Shown piece by piece: positions 33,940 to 43,185 of a stretch of DNA of 64,000 nucleotides. Numbering within the stretch: the stretch's first letter is position 1; each line of letters begins with the position of its first letter. The stretch spans positions 1-64,000 of the forward strand of contig CBFIDK010000006.1 in the NCBI GenBank assembly GCA_965661345.1, read 5' to 3'. The position numbers and the translations under genes are program-made. Origin of the DNA: GCA-2862585 sp965661345 (lineage in GTDB: Bacteria > Bacteroidota > Bacteroidia > Flavobacteriales > UBA7312). The notes under the pieces were generated by a model. The model was not told the DNA's origin and did no database searches. It saw only the letters and a program-made list of their open reading frames with translations.

Positions 33940-35559
33940 ATGAATATTCTAGTTATAATACCTGCAAGAGGAGGATCAAAAGGAATTCCAAGAAAAAACT
34001 TGAGGCTTCTTGGTGGCAAACCTCTTTTGTATTATAGTATCAAAACCGCTTTATCTTCAACTTTTAAGCCTGATGTTTATGTTTCATCTGATGATGATGA
34101 AATATTAAATATGGCAAAAAAAAATAATGCTAAAATATTTAAACGAAATGCAGATAATGCTCAAGACAATACAACCCTTGACCCTGTAATCTTCGAATGC
34201 TTCAAAGCAGTTGAAAAAATTGAAGGCAAATCATACGATTTAGTTATTACATTTCAGCCAACCTCTCCTCTACTAAAAACATCTTCATTAGATTCTGCTA
34301 TTCAAAACATGCTCAATAATGATGAAATTGATTCCATAATTTCGGCTAAAGATTCAACACATTTATCATGGCGAAAAGAAAATGGAAAGTATGTCCCTAA
34401 TTACAAAGAGCGTTTAAACAGACAGTATTTAACTAAAGTATATTCAGAATCAGGTGGTTTTTTAATCACAAAATCAAATTTCGTAAGCAATAATAACAGA
34501 ATTGGAAATGAAGTCTCTCTTCATCTATTATCAAATGGAGAAGAAATAGATATAGATACTTATGAAGATTGGAGCTTGTGCGAATATTATCTTGCCAAAA
34601 AGAAAATACTTTTTGTAGTTACAGGAAATCAAAAACTAGGACTAGGACATGTTCATAATACACTGATACTTGCAAATGATATTCTCAACCACAGTATTGA
34701 ATTTTTAGTCGATAATGATAGTGAGCTAGCATTCAACAAAATTTCTACTTTCAATTACCCTTGTTATATTCAAGAAAGTGAAAACATAATTGATGACATA
34801 AAAAAAAGAAATCCAGACTTAATTATTAATGATAGACTAGACACTCCACTAGATTATATGGAAGCTATAAAGTCTATGGGCATAAAGACCATAAACTTTG
34901 AAGATTTAGGACCTGGAGCAAACATTGCCGATTGTGTGGTTAATGCTATTTATCCAGAACAAAATAAAAGTGAAAATCACTTTTATGGTCAAGATTATTT
35001 TATTCTAAGAGACGAATTTTTTCATTTTCAAAAAGCCAAAGAAATTAAAGATGTTAGTGAAATTCTCATAACGTTTGGAGGGGTTGACCCCAATAATTAC
35101 ACCAAAAAAGTGATCTCATCCATTTATGAGTATTGCATTGAAAATAACATTAAAATAAATGTCATTGCAGGCTTTGGTTATCAAAATTTTGAATCCCTTA
35201 ACTCTTTCACAGAAATAAATATTCTAAAGAATGTATTTAATATTTCTGATTATATGTACAGCAGTGACCTCATTTTCACTTCTGCAGGAAGAACCATTTA
35301 TGAAATTGCCAGCATTGGCACACCAGCAATAGTTTTATCTCAAAATGAAAGAGAAAAAACCCATTTCTTTGCTTATGAGGAGTTCGGTTTTCAAAATCTG
35401 GGGCTTGGATATAATCTAGATGAAAGAGAAATCTTAGAAAACTTTACTAAACTTGTAAAAGATAAAAGCAAGAGGCAAGAAATGAGCATTTTAATGCAAA
35501 AAAATAAATTGAAAAACGGAAGAAAAACGGTCCAAAAAATTATACAAAACATATTATGA
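33940..35559 (+). CDS. Cytidylyltransferase (NeuA/PseF-like) fused to PseG-like hydrolase domain
   Basis: A 539-aa two-domain protein (a GTG at 33934 would add two residues). Residues about 1-222 are an acylneuraminate cytidylyltransferase: LVIIPARGGSKGIPRKNLR, then FQPTSPLLKT and SEIDIDTYEDW-like closing segment. It activates a nonulosonic acid with CTP. From about 225 a PseG/SpsG-like GT-B-type domain begins with ILFVVTGNQKLGLGHVHN, followed by FTSAGRTIYEIASIGTPAIVL, the nucleotide-sugar pocket. In PseG this domain removes UDP from UDP-2,4-diacetamido-trideoxy-altrose; the catalytic GxGH is kept here. The two activities act before and after the NeuB-type step encoded by the next gene, whose ATG overlaps the stop. 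Confidence 0.88.
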   Translation: MNILVIIPARGGSKGIPRKNLRLLGGKPLLYYSIKTALSSTFKPDVYVSSDDDEILNMAKKNNAKIFKRNADNAQDNTTLDPVIFECFKAVEKIEGKSYDLVITFQPTSPLLKTSSLDSAIQNMLNNDEIDSIISAKDSTHLSWRKENGKYVPNYKERLNRQYLTKVYSESGGFLITKSNFVSNNNRIGNEVSLHLLSNGEEIDIDTYEDWSLCEYYLAKKKILFVVTGNQKLGLGHVHNTLILANDILNHSIEFLVDNDSELAFNKISTFNYPCYIQESENIIDDIKKRNPDLIINDRLDTPLDYMEAIKSMGIKTINFEDLGPGANIADCVVNAIYPEQNKSENHFYGQDYFILRDEFFHFQKAKEIKDVSEILITFGGVDPNNYTKKVISSIYEYCIENNIKINVIAGFGYQNFESLNSFTEINILKNVFNISDYMYSSDLIFTSAGRTIYEIASIGTPAIVLSQNEREKTHFFAYEEFGFQNLGLGYNLDEREILENFTKLVKDKSKRQEMSILMQKNKLKNGRKTVQKIIQNIL

Positions 35560-36608
35560 AGTTAAGTGATCTAATTAAAAGTAAAACAAACTATAAGACA
35601 GTTAATCCCTACATGATTGCTGAAGCAGGCGTAAATCACGAAGGTTCAATGGAAACGGCTAAGCGTCTTGTTAGAGAAGCTAAAGAAGGTGGAGCGGATG
35701 CTATAAAGTTTCAATCTTACAAAGCAGAAACTTTAGCCTCGAAAGATTCTCCTGCCTATTGGGATACTAGCAAAGAGCCTACGCTTTCACAATACGAACT
35801 TTTTAAGAAACACGACACATTTTGGAAAGCAGAAATGCAAGAGTTAAAAGATTATTGTGATGAAATTGGTATAGAATTCCTGAGCACTCCTTTTGATATT
35901 GAATCAGCTACCTTTCTAAATGAAATGATGGATGTTTTTAAAATTTCATCATCTGACATTACTAATAAGCCTTTTATAGAATTCATGTGTGGCTTTGGTA
36001 AGCCAATTTTATTGTCAACTGGCGCAAGTAGTTTGGAAGAAGTAAAAGATGCAGTAGGTTGGATTAAAGCCTTTGATTTACCATTATCGCTCATGCACTG
36101 TGTCTTAAATTATCCTACACCAGACAAAAATGCCAATCTTGGAATGATTCTAGGACTTAAAGAAGCTTTTCCTGATTTAATTATTGGCTATTCAGACCAT
36201 ACGCTTCCGAAAGACATGAAAGTCTGTGAAACTGCGACTTTATTAGGTTCAAAAATTATAGAAAAACACTTTACTCACGACAAATCACTGCCTGGAAATG
36301 ACCATTATCATGCTATGGATAAAGAAGATTTAAAAGTTTTCAGGAAAAATATGGCAAATACCTTGGAGATTTTAGGAGAATTTGATGTCGTTTCTATCCC
36401 AGATGAGGATAAGTCAAGGCAACATGCTAGAAGAAGCTTAGTAGCAAATAAAGATATTCCAAAAGGGAAAGTTATTTCAAAAGAAGACTTGACTTTTAAA
36501 AGACCAGCACATGGAATAAGTCCAAAATTTATTGATGATGTTATTGGTAAAGAAGCATTAATAGATATTCTAGAAGATACTGTACTTAAAAATGAAATGA
36601 TTAAATGA
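35556..36608 (+). CDS. NeuB/PseI-type nonulosonic acid synthase
   Basis: A 350-aa enzyme condensing phosphoenolpyruvate with a six-carbon amino sugar to give a nine-carbon nonulosonic acid. The TIM barrel has MIAEAGVNHEGSMETAK, DAIKFQSYKAETL, FLSTPFD, LSTGASSLEEV, IIGYSDHT and IIEKHFTHD. A C-terminal SAF (antifreeze-like) domain (about 285-350) contains RSLVANKDIPKGKVI and RPAHGISPKF. Sequence alone does not tell NeuB (sialic), LegI (legionaminic) and PseI (pseudaminic) apart with certainty. The PseG-like domain fused to the cytidylyltransferase tips the balance to a pseudaminic-like sugar. It overlaps both neighbours by 4 nt. Confidence 0.92.
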   Translation: MKLSDLIKSKTNYKTVNPYMIAEAGVNHEGSMETAKRLVREAKEGGADAIKFQSYKAETLASKDSPAYWDTSKEPTLSQYELFKKHDTFWKAEMQELKDYCDEIGIEFLSTPFDIESATFLNEMMDVFKISSSDITNKPFIEFMCGFGKPILLSTGASSLEEVKDAVGWIKAFDLPLSLMHCVLNYPTPDKNANLGMILGLKEAFPDLIIGYSDHTLPKDMKVCETATLLGSKIIEKHFTHDKSLPGNDHYHAMDKEDLKVFRKNMANTLEILGEFDVVSIPDEDKSRQHARRSLVANKDIPKGKVISKEDLTFKRPAHGISPKFIDDVIGKEALIDILEDTVLKNEMIK

Positions 36609-37747
36609 TGAATCAATACGTTTTATTAACAGGAAGTAAAAATAATGCTGGTGACTTTTTAATTAAAGATCGTGCTAAAGCTTTATTTGCTTTACTAAAA
36701 CCTTCAATAAAACTTATTGATTTTGATGCATGGGAAATTTTAGATGAGAAAAAATTAGAAGTAGTAAATAATTCAAAAGCCCTTATTCTTTTGGGAGGAC
36801 CGGCTTTGCAAAAGCAAATGTATCCTAAAATTTATGGGCTTTGTGATAATTTGAATGACATCAAAGTTCCAATAATTACAATGGGAATTGGTTGGTACTC
36901 AAAACAAGGTGACTGGAACAATACTCACAACTATCCCTTATCAGATAAAACCATTCAACTCTTAAAGAAAATTGACTCATCTGGATTCAAATCAAGTGTT
37001 AGAGATTATCATACGCTTAATGCTTTACAAACATTAGGATTTAAGAATTTTATCATGACGGCTTGTCCAGCAGTTTACAATACTAACTTCTTCGATAAAA
37101 GTGTTGAAACACCTCGTAACATTAAAAAAATAGGATTTTCTTTAGGGGCATCATTTAAGACATCACAAAAGATGTTTAATCAGATGCAAGAAGTGTTACT
37201 TGCACTCAAAAACAATTTTAAGAACTCAACCGTTGAAACAGTTTTTCACCACTCCCCTTCTGACAAATATCTAAATAGTCCTGGTTCAAATAAGCATTTT
37301 CATCAAATGCAATTGAAATTTTTAAGGTGGTTAGATGATAATGATTTTTCTTGGACTGATATTTCAGGAAGTGCTGAAAACCTTAAAGAATATTATCAAA
37401 ATGTTGACCTACATATTGGCTACAGAGTACATGCTCATATTTTCATGAACAGTATTTCAAAACCTTCAGTGCTGTTAAATGAAGATGGAAGAGGCAAAGC
37501 TTTAAAAGATGTAATTGGTGGAGTAACTATTGATGCTATTGAATCAGTCAATGAGTCAAAGTTTGTAAAAATGGCACATATTCTTGGAATTCATATAGAC
37601 GACACGAAAAACTCAAACAATCTTTGTGAAGATTTGATAAATACAATCAATTACAACCTTACATTAGGCAACAAGTTTCAACAAAGTAGGTTTGAAATAA
37701 ATAGACATTATAAACAAATGGAAAATTTTATTTCTAATCTTCCATAA
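36605..37747 (+). CDS. Polysaccharide pyruvyl transferase family protein
   Basis: A 380-aa protein of the PF04230-like family (CsaB, WcaK). It opens with VLLTGSKNNAGDFLIKDRA (the family GNxGD region), has LILLGGPALQKQMYPKIY and, near residue 280, LHIGYRVHAHIFMN, the conserved R-x-H-A-H signature. Family members place ketal pyruvate on glycans using phosphoenolpyruvate. Some members only resemble the fold, so a different transfer is possible. Two ATGs (36605, 36608) could serve as start; the first overlaps neuB. Confidence 0.8.
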   Translation: MMNQYVLLTGSKNNAGDFLIKDRAKALFALLKPSIKLIDFDAWEILDEKKLEVVNNSKALILLGGPALQKQMYPKIYGLCDNLNDIKVPIITMGIGWYSKQGDWNNTHNYPLSDKTIQLLKKIDSSGFKSSVRDYHTLNALQTLGFKNFIMTACPAVYNTNFFDKSVETPRNIKKIGFSLGASFKTSQKMFNQMQEVLLALKNNFKNSTVETVFHHSPSDKYLNSPGSNKHFHQMQLKFLRWLDDNDFSWTDISGSAENLKEYYQNVDLHIGYRVHAHIFMNSISKPSVLLNEDGRGKALKDVIGGVTIDAIESVNESKFVKMAHILGIHIDDTKNSNNLCEDLINTINYNLTLGNKFQQSRFEINRHYKQMENFISNLP

Positions 37748-37757
37748 AAGAAAACAA

Positions 37758-38411
37758 ATGTTATCATTTTTAAGAAAAATAAAACTTGCAATCAAATTTT
37801 CATCCACCAATGACATTAAAAACTATAGTCTTCTGTCAAAAAAATCTGATATTAGACATTCAGTGCTAAGCTCAGAAGTAATGGTGGCTCCGTATGCAAG
37901 TATAAATCACACTAAAATTGATGCTTTAAGTTCAATAGGAAGAAATACAAAAATTACACATTCATCAATAGGAAAATACTGTGCTATTTCATGGAATTGT
38001 TCAATTAATGCCATACAACACCCTACTGATAGAATTAGTGTAAGTGCATTTCCATATGTTCCATATGTGGGTAATTTTGTAACAGAGAGAGAGCAACATT
38101 ATCAAAAAGTTATAATTGAAAACGATGTTTGGATAGGTGCTAATAGTGTCATTATGCCAGGGGTAAAAGTTGGAAATGGTGCTGTAATTGGGGCAAACGC
38201 TGTTGTCACAAAAGATGTTCCTGATTATGCCATTGTTGGAGGTGTACCAGCAAAAATCATTAAATATCGTTTTGATGAAAAAACAATTTCATCCTTACTA
38301 GAGCTGAAATGGTGGAATCTTGATAAAGCTATTATTAAAGAAAATATTGAGCTATTTCAAGGGAAATTAGATGACCAATATCTTGAAAAACTAAGAGCAA
38401 TTTGCAGTTAA
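37758..38411 (+). CDS. CatB-like O-acetyltransferase (hexapeptide repeat)
   Basis: A 217-aa left-handed beta-helix acyltransferase. It has hexapeptide-type turns (VMVAPYASINHTKI, SIGRNTKITHSSIGKYC), an extended loop with the active-site His of the XAT class in NAIQHPTDRISVS, and the strong C-terminal signature VWIGANSVIMPGVKVGNGAVIGANAVVTKDVP ending in VGGVPAKIIKYRF, here described in parts. It probably O-acetylates a sugar of the glycan (nonulosonic acids are often O-acetylated). It lies 10 nt after the pyruvyltransferase gene. Confidence 0.85.
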   Translation: MLSFLRKIKLAIKFSSTNDIKNYSLLSKKSDIRHSVLSSEVMVAPYASINHTKIDALSSIGRNTKITHSSIGKYCAISWNCSINAIQHPTDRISVSAFPYVPYVGNFVTEREQHYQKVIIENDVWIGANSVIMPGVKVGNGAVIGANAVVTKDVPDYAIVGGVPAKIIKYRFDEKTISSLLELKWWNLDKAIIKENIELFQGKLDDQYLEKLRAICS

Positions 38412-39658
38412 TAAAAAACTCATCAATTTATCTGGGTAGTAGTATTTTAAATAAATCTATTCCCTTCCTATTATTACCAATTCTTACTGAATATTTAAGT
38501 CCTGAAGAGTTTGGAATATTATCTATTTTTCAACTTTTGATCACATTCTATTCTGCATTTATTGGAATGGCAATACATACTAATGTTTCCAAAAACTTTT
38601 ATACTTATTCTAAGGATAAATTAGCTACTCTAATCGGAAATATATTAATTATCCTTAGTGTTACCACACTAATATTTTTTATTCCTACACTCATTGGAAG
38701 CTTTTTTAGTGATAGTTTATTTTCAGTCCCGTCACAATGGGTTAATATAATTCCATTTGTAAGCTTTATGTTTATGATGAATACCATTAACCTTACTATA
38801 TTAAGAAATGAAGAGAAATCAACTTTATTTGGTGTATTTGAAGTAACAAATACAATAGTAAATATGGGTGTTTCTATTTTGTTACTTGTAGTCTATAAAC
38901 TTGGTTGGGAGTCAAGAGCTTATGGCATTGTTTTAGCCTACTTTGTGTTTTTCATTATCTCTTTAATTTATATGAAAAGACACCATTATTTAAGGCTTAA
39001 ATATGAGCCATCAGAGATTAAAAACATTTTAAATATTTCCTTGCCTCTTATACCACATGCTGTTGGTGGAATAATCATTTCTTTAAGTGATAGATTTTTT
39101 ATTGAAAAAATGATTGGTATTGACATGGTTGGAATTTATTCCGTGGGGTATATGTTTGGAATGATAATATTTATTTTTAGTGATGCTTTTATCAAGGCTT
39201 GGTCTCCGTGGTTCTATAAAAAACTTACAAATCCAACCATAATCATAAAACAGAAAATAGTCAAATACAGCTACTTATATATAATAGGATTATTTGTTCT
39301 TGCCTTTTTGCTTACATTAATTTCAAAACTTTTAATCGATCTTTTTATTGATGAAAAATTTAATGGTGCAGAGCAGTTTATTTTCTGGATTTCTATTGGT
39401 TATGCAATTCACGGCGTTTACAAGATATTCTTTCCCTATCTCGTTCATATTAATAAAACTTCTTTTTTAGGTTACAGTACTATGCTTACAGCAATTATTA
39501 ATCTGATATTAAATTATTTTATGATCGATTATTACGGAGCTATTGGAGCTACGTATGCAACTGCCCTATCATTTAGTGTAAGTACTGCTTTGGTATTCTG
39601 GTTTCAGAATAAGGAATTTGAAATGCCTTGGTTTTATTTTTTGAGAAGTAAAGATTAA
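38402..39658 (+). CDS. Wzx/MATE-type oligosaccharide flippase
   Basis: A 418-aa membrane protein with about 12 to 14 hydrophobic helices and the polysaccharide-transport opening YLGSSILNKSIPFLLLPILT, then LSPEEFGILSIFQLL. Charged loops are short, as in Wzx. It flips a lipid-linked glycan across the inner membrane. The likely start is the TTG at 38402, overlapping the acetyltransferase stop; I see no earlier ATG in frame. The stop converges on the minus-strand GT42-like gene with 4 nt overlap. Confidence 0.9.
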   Translation: MQLIKNSSIYLGSSILNKSIPFLLLPILTEYLSPEEFGILSIFQLLITFYSAFIGMAIHTNVSKNFYTYSKDKLATLIGNILIILSVTTLIFFIPTLIGSFFSDSLFSVPSQWVNIIPFVSFMFMMNTINLTILRNEEKSTLFGVFEVTNTIVNMGVSILLLVVYKLGWESRAYGIVLAYFVFFIISLIYMKRHHYLRLKYEPSEIKNILNISLPLIPHAVGGIIISLSDRFFIEKMIGIDMVGIYSVGYMFGMIIFIFSDAFIKAWSPWFYKKLTNPTIIIKQKIVKYSYLYIIGLFVLAFLLTLISKLLIDLFIDEKFNGAEQFIFWISIGYAIHGVYKIFFPYLVHINKTSFLGYSTMLTAIINLILNYFMIDYYGAIGATYATALSFSVSTALVFWFQNKEFEMPWFYFLRSKD

Positions 39659-40536
39659 CACTTTTCTTTTCTCTCAAAAGCATCAATAAAAGAGTCAGTA
39701 GTTAGATTAAAGATTTCTACATTAAATCTTTTTGAATATTTATTTATTTCATGGTATCCTTTAAAGGATAAATAGAATTTATAAAGAATTTCGTGAAGTT
39801 TTCTTGACTGTAAACCCTTTAAGTCTTTTCGCATAGTACTTGGCTTAGATTTTTTTAAATCATAAAAATGCTTTTGATTCAAAAGAGCTTCGTTTTTATC
39901 CGAAACACTCAACTCTTTCAGCCAAGAATGATCTGCTCCAAATAAGCATAATCTTTTATAATTTTCATTAATTGCAATCATTATAGAAGGAATCAACACA
40001 TTATGTGGTCGAACCATTCCAAAATTGTATCTCCAAAAAAAGTATTTAAAAAAGCCCTCGATTGGTGTTCTATTGAAGTATTTAATAGAAATATGAGGAT
40101 TTCCATTGAGAATTGAACGCCAGCGATTTGATTTATACGCTCTCGAATTAAGATATAGTGTGATTGGCCAAGATGTTTTCTTATTTATAGATTTAAATAA
40201 ATTATCACTTTTGGTTTTTAATTCTTCAGTGGCATTATCTTCAAATAACTCGGGTGCTCCGATACAATAAATTGAAGGTTGAATTTTTTCATACAAATCA
40301 CTTTCAGAAAAATGATTAACAGCCAAAAAATCAAAGTTTTTAAAGTCACTAACTTTATTGCTCAAATCGGACTCTAATGATGGGCCATTACCTAAAATAA
40401 TTAAGCTTTTTTCTCTCTTCTTCTTGGATGGTGAATAGATTGCTGACAGCTTTGTAAATACAATTATTCTCAAAACAGATAAAATGAACCCAAATAAGGA
40501 GTCAAAGAACGATTTTAATACAATAATAAAATCCAT
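39655..40536 (-). CDS. GT42/DUF115-like putative sugar transferase
   Basis: A 293-aa protein. A hydrophobic segment (residues 4-30) is a likely membrane anchor. The core begins SLIILGNGPSLESDLS (GNGPSL at 49-54), the nucleotide-binding motif of GT42 sialyltransferases such as CstII and of DUF115/Maf-like proteins. Further parallels to CstII are IPSIMIAINENYKRLCLFGADHSW (FGADHSW at 199-205; CstII has a similar helix then LSGIDF), and near the C-terminus HEINKYSKRFNVEIFNLTTDS. CMP-nonulosonate would be the expected donor in this context. Catalytic residues cannot be assigned with confidence. It is the last gene of the carB-DUF4834-yfhO operon (3 nt gap) yet converges on the nonulosonate cluster. 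Confidence 0.6.
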   Translation of the reverse strand: MDFIIVLKSFFDSLFGFILSVLRIIVFTKLSAIYSPSKKKREKSLIILGNGPSLESDLSNKVSDFKNFDFLAVNHFSESDLYEKIQPSIYCIGAPELFEDNATEELKTKSDNLFKSINKKTSWPITLYLNSRAYKSNRWRSILNGNPHISIKYFNRTPIEGFFKYFFWRYNFGMVRPHNVLIPSIMIAINENYKRLCLFGADHSWLKELSVSDKNEALLNQKHFYDLKKSKPSTMRKDLKGLQSRKLHEILYKFYLSFKGYHEINKYSKRFNVEIFNLTTDSFIDAFERKEKC

Positions 40537-40539
40537 CTG

Positions 40540-42927
40540 TTAACTTTTAAATTCTTTATAAAGAACAAAAATTAGCATTAAGATTAATACACTTGAACTC
40601 GCTAATGAAATCTTTTCTCCAGTATAATAGGTAGAAGGTTCAAATTTAAACTCAATAGTGTGGCTTCCAGAAGGAATAGCCATAGCTCTTAATACATAAT
40701 TTGCTCGAACATGAGGTACTTTTTCTCCATCTATGTAAGCATTCCACCCTTTGTCATAAAAGATTTCTGAAAACACAGCAAACTGATCAATAGAAGAAAT
40801 GGATTCATATGTTAAATGATTTGCTTTATAGCTTTTAAGACTAATACTTGCTGAACTGTCTAATTTTAGAATCTCTGGGGTATCAAATCTTTTATCAACT
40901 ACTGCCTGATTTGCAGTACTAATTTGTCCTATTTTTTCAATTTCAGAATCGGCATTATCGACTTTTATGATTTCTTCGACAAACCATGCATTGCCAAGTG
41001 CAGATGGGTTTAACTGAGCAACAGGTCCATTTTGTCCTTTGACTATAAAATACTTTGTATTTAACATGTTAAAGACCTGCATATTCCCTTTTGAAATATG
41101 GTTATCAATTAACTCTTGATATCGCTTTAACTTTGCACCATGATATCCACCAATAGATTTATGAAAATAAGAGGTGGAAGCATCATTGAATGGGCTAACT
41201 GTTGTATTGTAAACTCGGAAGTTTGGATCAGAATCTCTTAGTATTTGATTATCGGCAGATGTCGGTGTGTAAGGCTGTAATACTTTTCGCTTAGCCTTAA
41301 AATTATCATTATTCAAGTAGCGTTTATTTACCACCCATACATCACACAAAACAAAGACGGTTAATGCTAGAATAAGTGGCGTTTTTTTTATTTTTCCAAC
41401 TAAGTGAAGCCATATAGCAGTAAACCCAATTAAAATAAACAGTAATGAACGTAGTGAATCCGATTGAAACATTGATTTTCTATCTAATGTTAGGGCTTCG
41501 CTAAGCGCTTCTCCATATTGTTTATCGTTTAAACTTGTAAAATCAAAGAACACAGTTGGCAACAAAGCAAAAACTAGACAGAGCCCTCCAACTATTGCTA
41601 GAGAATATTTTAATGCTTTTACAATTTCATTTGATTTACCTTCTTCGATAATTTTATTTAGGGCAATTATTCCAAGAAAAGGAATAAGTAATTCTACAAT
41701 CACTAAAGTCGTTGAAACGGATCTGAATTTATTGTAACCAGGAACATAATTTAGGAAAAACTCAGTAAGAGGCATGAAGTTTTTACCCCAGCTCAAAGCC
41801 AGCATTAGTAAAAATACACTAAGCACCCACCACCTTAAATATCCTTTTATGAGGAATAAGCCTACAATAAATAAAAAGCAACTTATGGCACCAGCATAGA
41901 CTGGTCCTGATGTAAATGGTTGAGTTCCCCAATATAAGGGTAATTGCTTGATTATTTGTTTTGCTTGACTAGCCTGCGCGCTATTCTTGAATAACTTATA
42001 TGTTTCAGAATCAGTACCTAAAGCTCCACCAGAAGCTCCACCATGAAAGTTGGGAATAAGTAAAGTAAATGTCTCTGCTTTACCATAGCTCCATGCTGTA
42101 GCATAATCTTTATCTAAACCTGATGTTTTATTACTTTGGTTTGCCGTCAATTCTGATTTTCCACGAATGGATTCTTGTCCGTATTCCATGGTTGTAAGCA
42201 ACCTGCTTGAACTAGTAATCGAACCTAAAGCACCAGCTAATAATAAACAACCTACTTGTTTGGTAAACGATGGGAAAGTTTGTTCTTTGATTGATTTTAT
42301 TAAATATACAATACCTAATACTACTAGAAGCATCAATAAATAATAAGTGATTTGGAAATGATTGGCATTAATCATTAATGCTGTAAATAATGCAGTCAAT
42401 ACAGTTCCTATCAATAACTTCCCCCTAAAAACCATTAGTACTGATGCCAATACTGGAGCTAAATAACCAATAGCATGAGCTTTAGTATTATGACCTGCCT
42501 CAATAATGATGAAAAAATAGGATGAAAACGCAAAACTAATAGCGCCTAATATTGCTAATCGATAATCGATTTTCAAGGAAATTAATAAAAAATAAAAACC
42601 AAACATATACAGAAATACCAAACTTACTGGATGGGGTAAATACAACTGAAAAATCCTGTATACTTTTTTGATTAAATTAGATTCACTTTCAACAGAAATT
42701 TGATAGGCTGGCATTCCCCCAAACATTGAATTGGTCCATAAAGGGTCTTCGTTATATTCAGCTCTATGCTGAACAATTTCCTCAGACATTCCTTTGTATT
42801 GACGGTAGTCTTGCTGATCTATTTTTTTACCCTCTAAAACTGGTGATAAATAAACTAGAGATATTAGCACAAAAACTCCAACAGCTGTTAAGTGTGGCAA
42901 CAACTTTTTCCAATTTAGTGTTTTCAT
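40540..42927 (-). CDS. YfhO-family membrane protein
   Basis: A 795-aa integral membrane protein with about 12 hydrophobic helices and a soluble C-terminal region (about 545-770). It matches the YfhO family, seen in the opening LLPHLTAVGVFVLISLVYLSPVLEGK, QQDYRQYKGMSEE, and TNSMFGGMPAYQIS. The family is related to GT-C glycosyltransferases and has been linked to glycosylation of teichoic acid or other envelope polymers in Bacillus. It lies 12 nt after the DUF4834 gene and 3 nt before the GT42-like gene. Confidence 0.9.
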   Translation of the reverse strand: MKTLNWKKLLPHLTAVGVFVLISLVYLSPVLEGKKIDQQDYRQYKGMSEEIVQHRAEYNEDPLWTNSMFGGMPAYQISVESESNLIKKVYRIFQLYLPHPVSLVFLYMFGFYFLLISLKIDYRLAILGAISFAFSSYFFIIIEAGHNTKAHAIGYLAPVLASVLMVFRGKLLIGTVLTALFTALMINANHFQITYYLLMLLVVLGIVYLIKSIKEQTFPSFTKQVGCLLLAGALGSITSSSRLLTTMEYGQESIRGKSELTANQSNKTSGLDKDYATAWSYGKAETFTLLIPNFHGGASGGALGTDSETYKLFKNSAQASQAKQIIKQLPLYWGTQPFTSGPVYAGAISCFLFIVGLFLIKGYLRWWVLSVFLLMLALSWGKNFMPLTEFFLNYVPGYNKFRSVSTTLVIVELLIPFLGIIALNKIIEEGKSNEIVKALKYSLAIVGGLCLVFALLPTVFFDFTSLNDKQYGEALSEALTLDRKSMFQSDSLRSLLFILIGFTAIWLHLVGKIKKTPLILALTVFVLCDVWVVNKRYLNNDNFKAKRKVLQPYTPTSADNQILRDSDPNFRVYNTTVSPFNDASTSYFHKSIGGYHGAKLKRYQELIDNHISKGNMQVFNMLNTKYFIVKGQNGPVAQLNPSALGNAWFVEEIIKVDNADSEIEKIGQISTANQAVVDKRFDTPEILKLDSSASISLKSYKANHLTYESISSIDQFAVFSEIFYDKGWNAYIDGEKVPHVRANYVLRAMAIPSGSHTIEFKFEPSTYYTGEKISLASSSVLILMLIFVLYKEFKS

Positions 42928-42939
42928 ATTTATTGAGGT

Positions 42940-43182
42940 TTAATGATTGTCGTCAATTTCTTCAAAATCTACGTATTCACCAACTGTTGAAGAAGATTTT
43001 TTATTTTTTGACTTTGAATCTTTTTTTATTGACACCTCTCCTTCTTGTTGCGGAGGATGATTTTGACGCATGTTTCGTTGTGCCTTGTTAATCATGGTTT
43101 TTAGAAAGTATGGTGCCAAAATTCGAGTTAGAAATCTAACAGAATAGAAAATAATAAGAATTAAAAAAATTGTTTTTAACAT
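42940..43182 (-). CDS. DUF4834-like small membrane protein
   Basis: An 80-aa protein with one N-terminal membrane helix (about 2-24, TIFLILIIFYSVRFLTRI), then a basic stretch and a polar, lysine-rich tail ending YVDFEEIDDNH. Composition, length and position between carB and yfhO match DUF4834 proteins of flavobacteria. Its function is unknown. The acidic tail motif VDFEEID is usual in that family. Confidence 0.75.
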   Translation of the reverse strand: MLKTIFLILIIFYSVRFLTRILAPYFLKTMINKAQRNMRQNHPPQQEGEVSIKKDSKSKNKKSSSTVGEYVDFEEIDDNH

Positions 43183-43185
43183 CTT

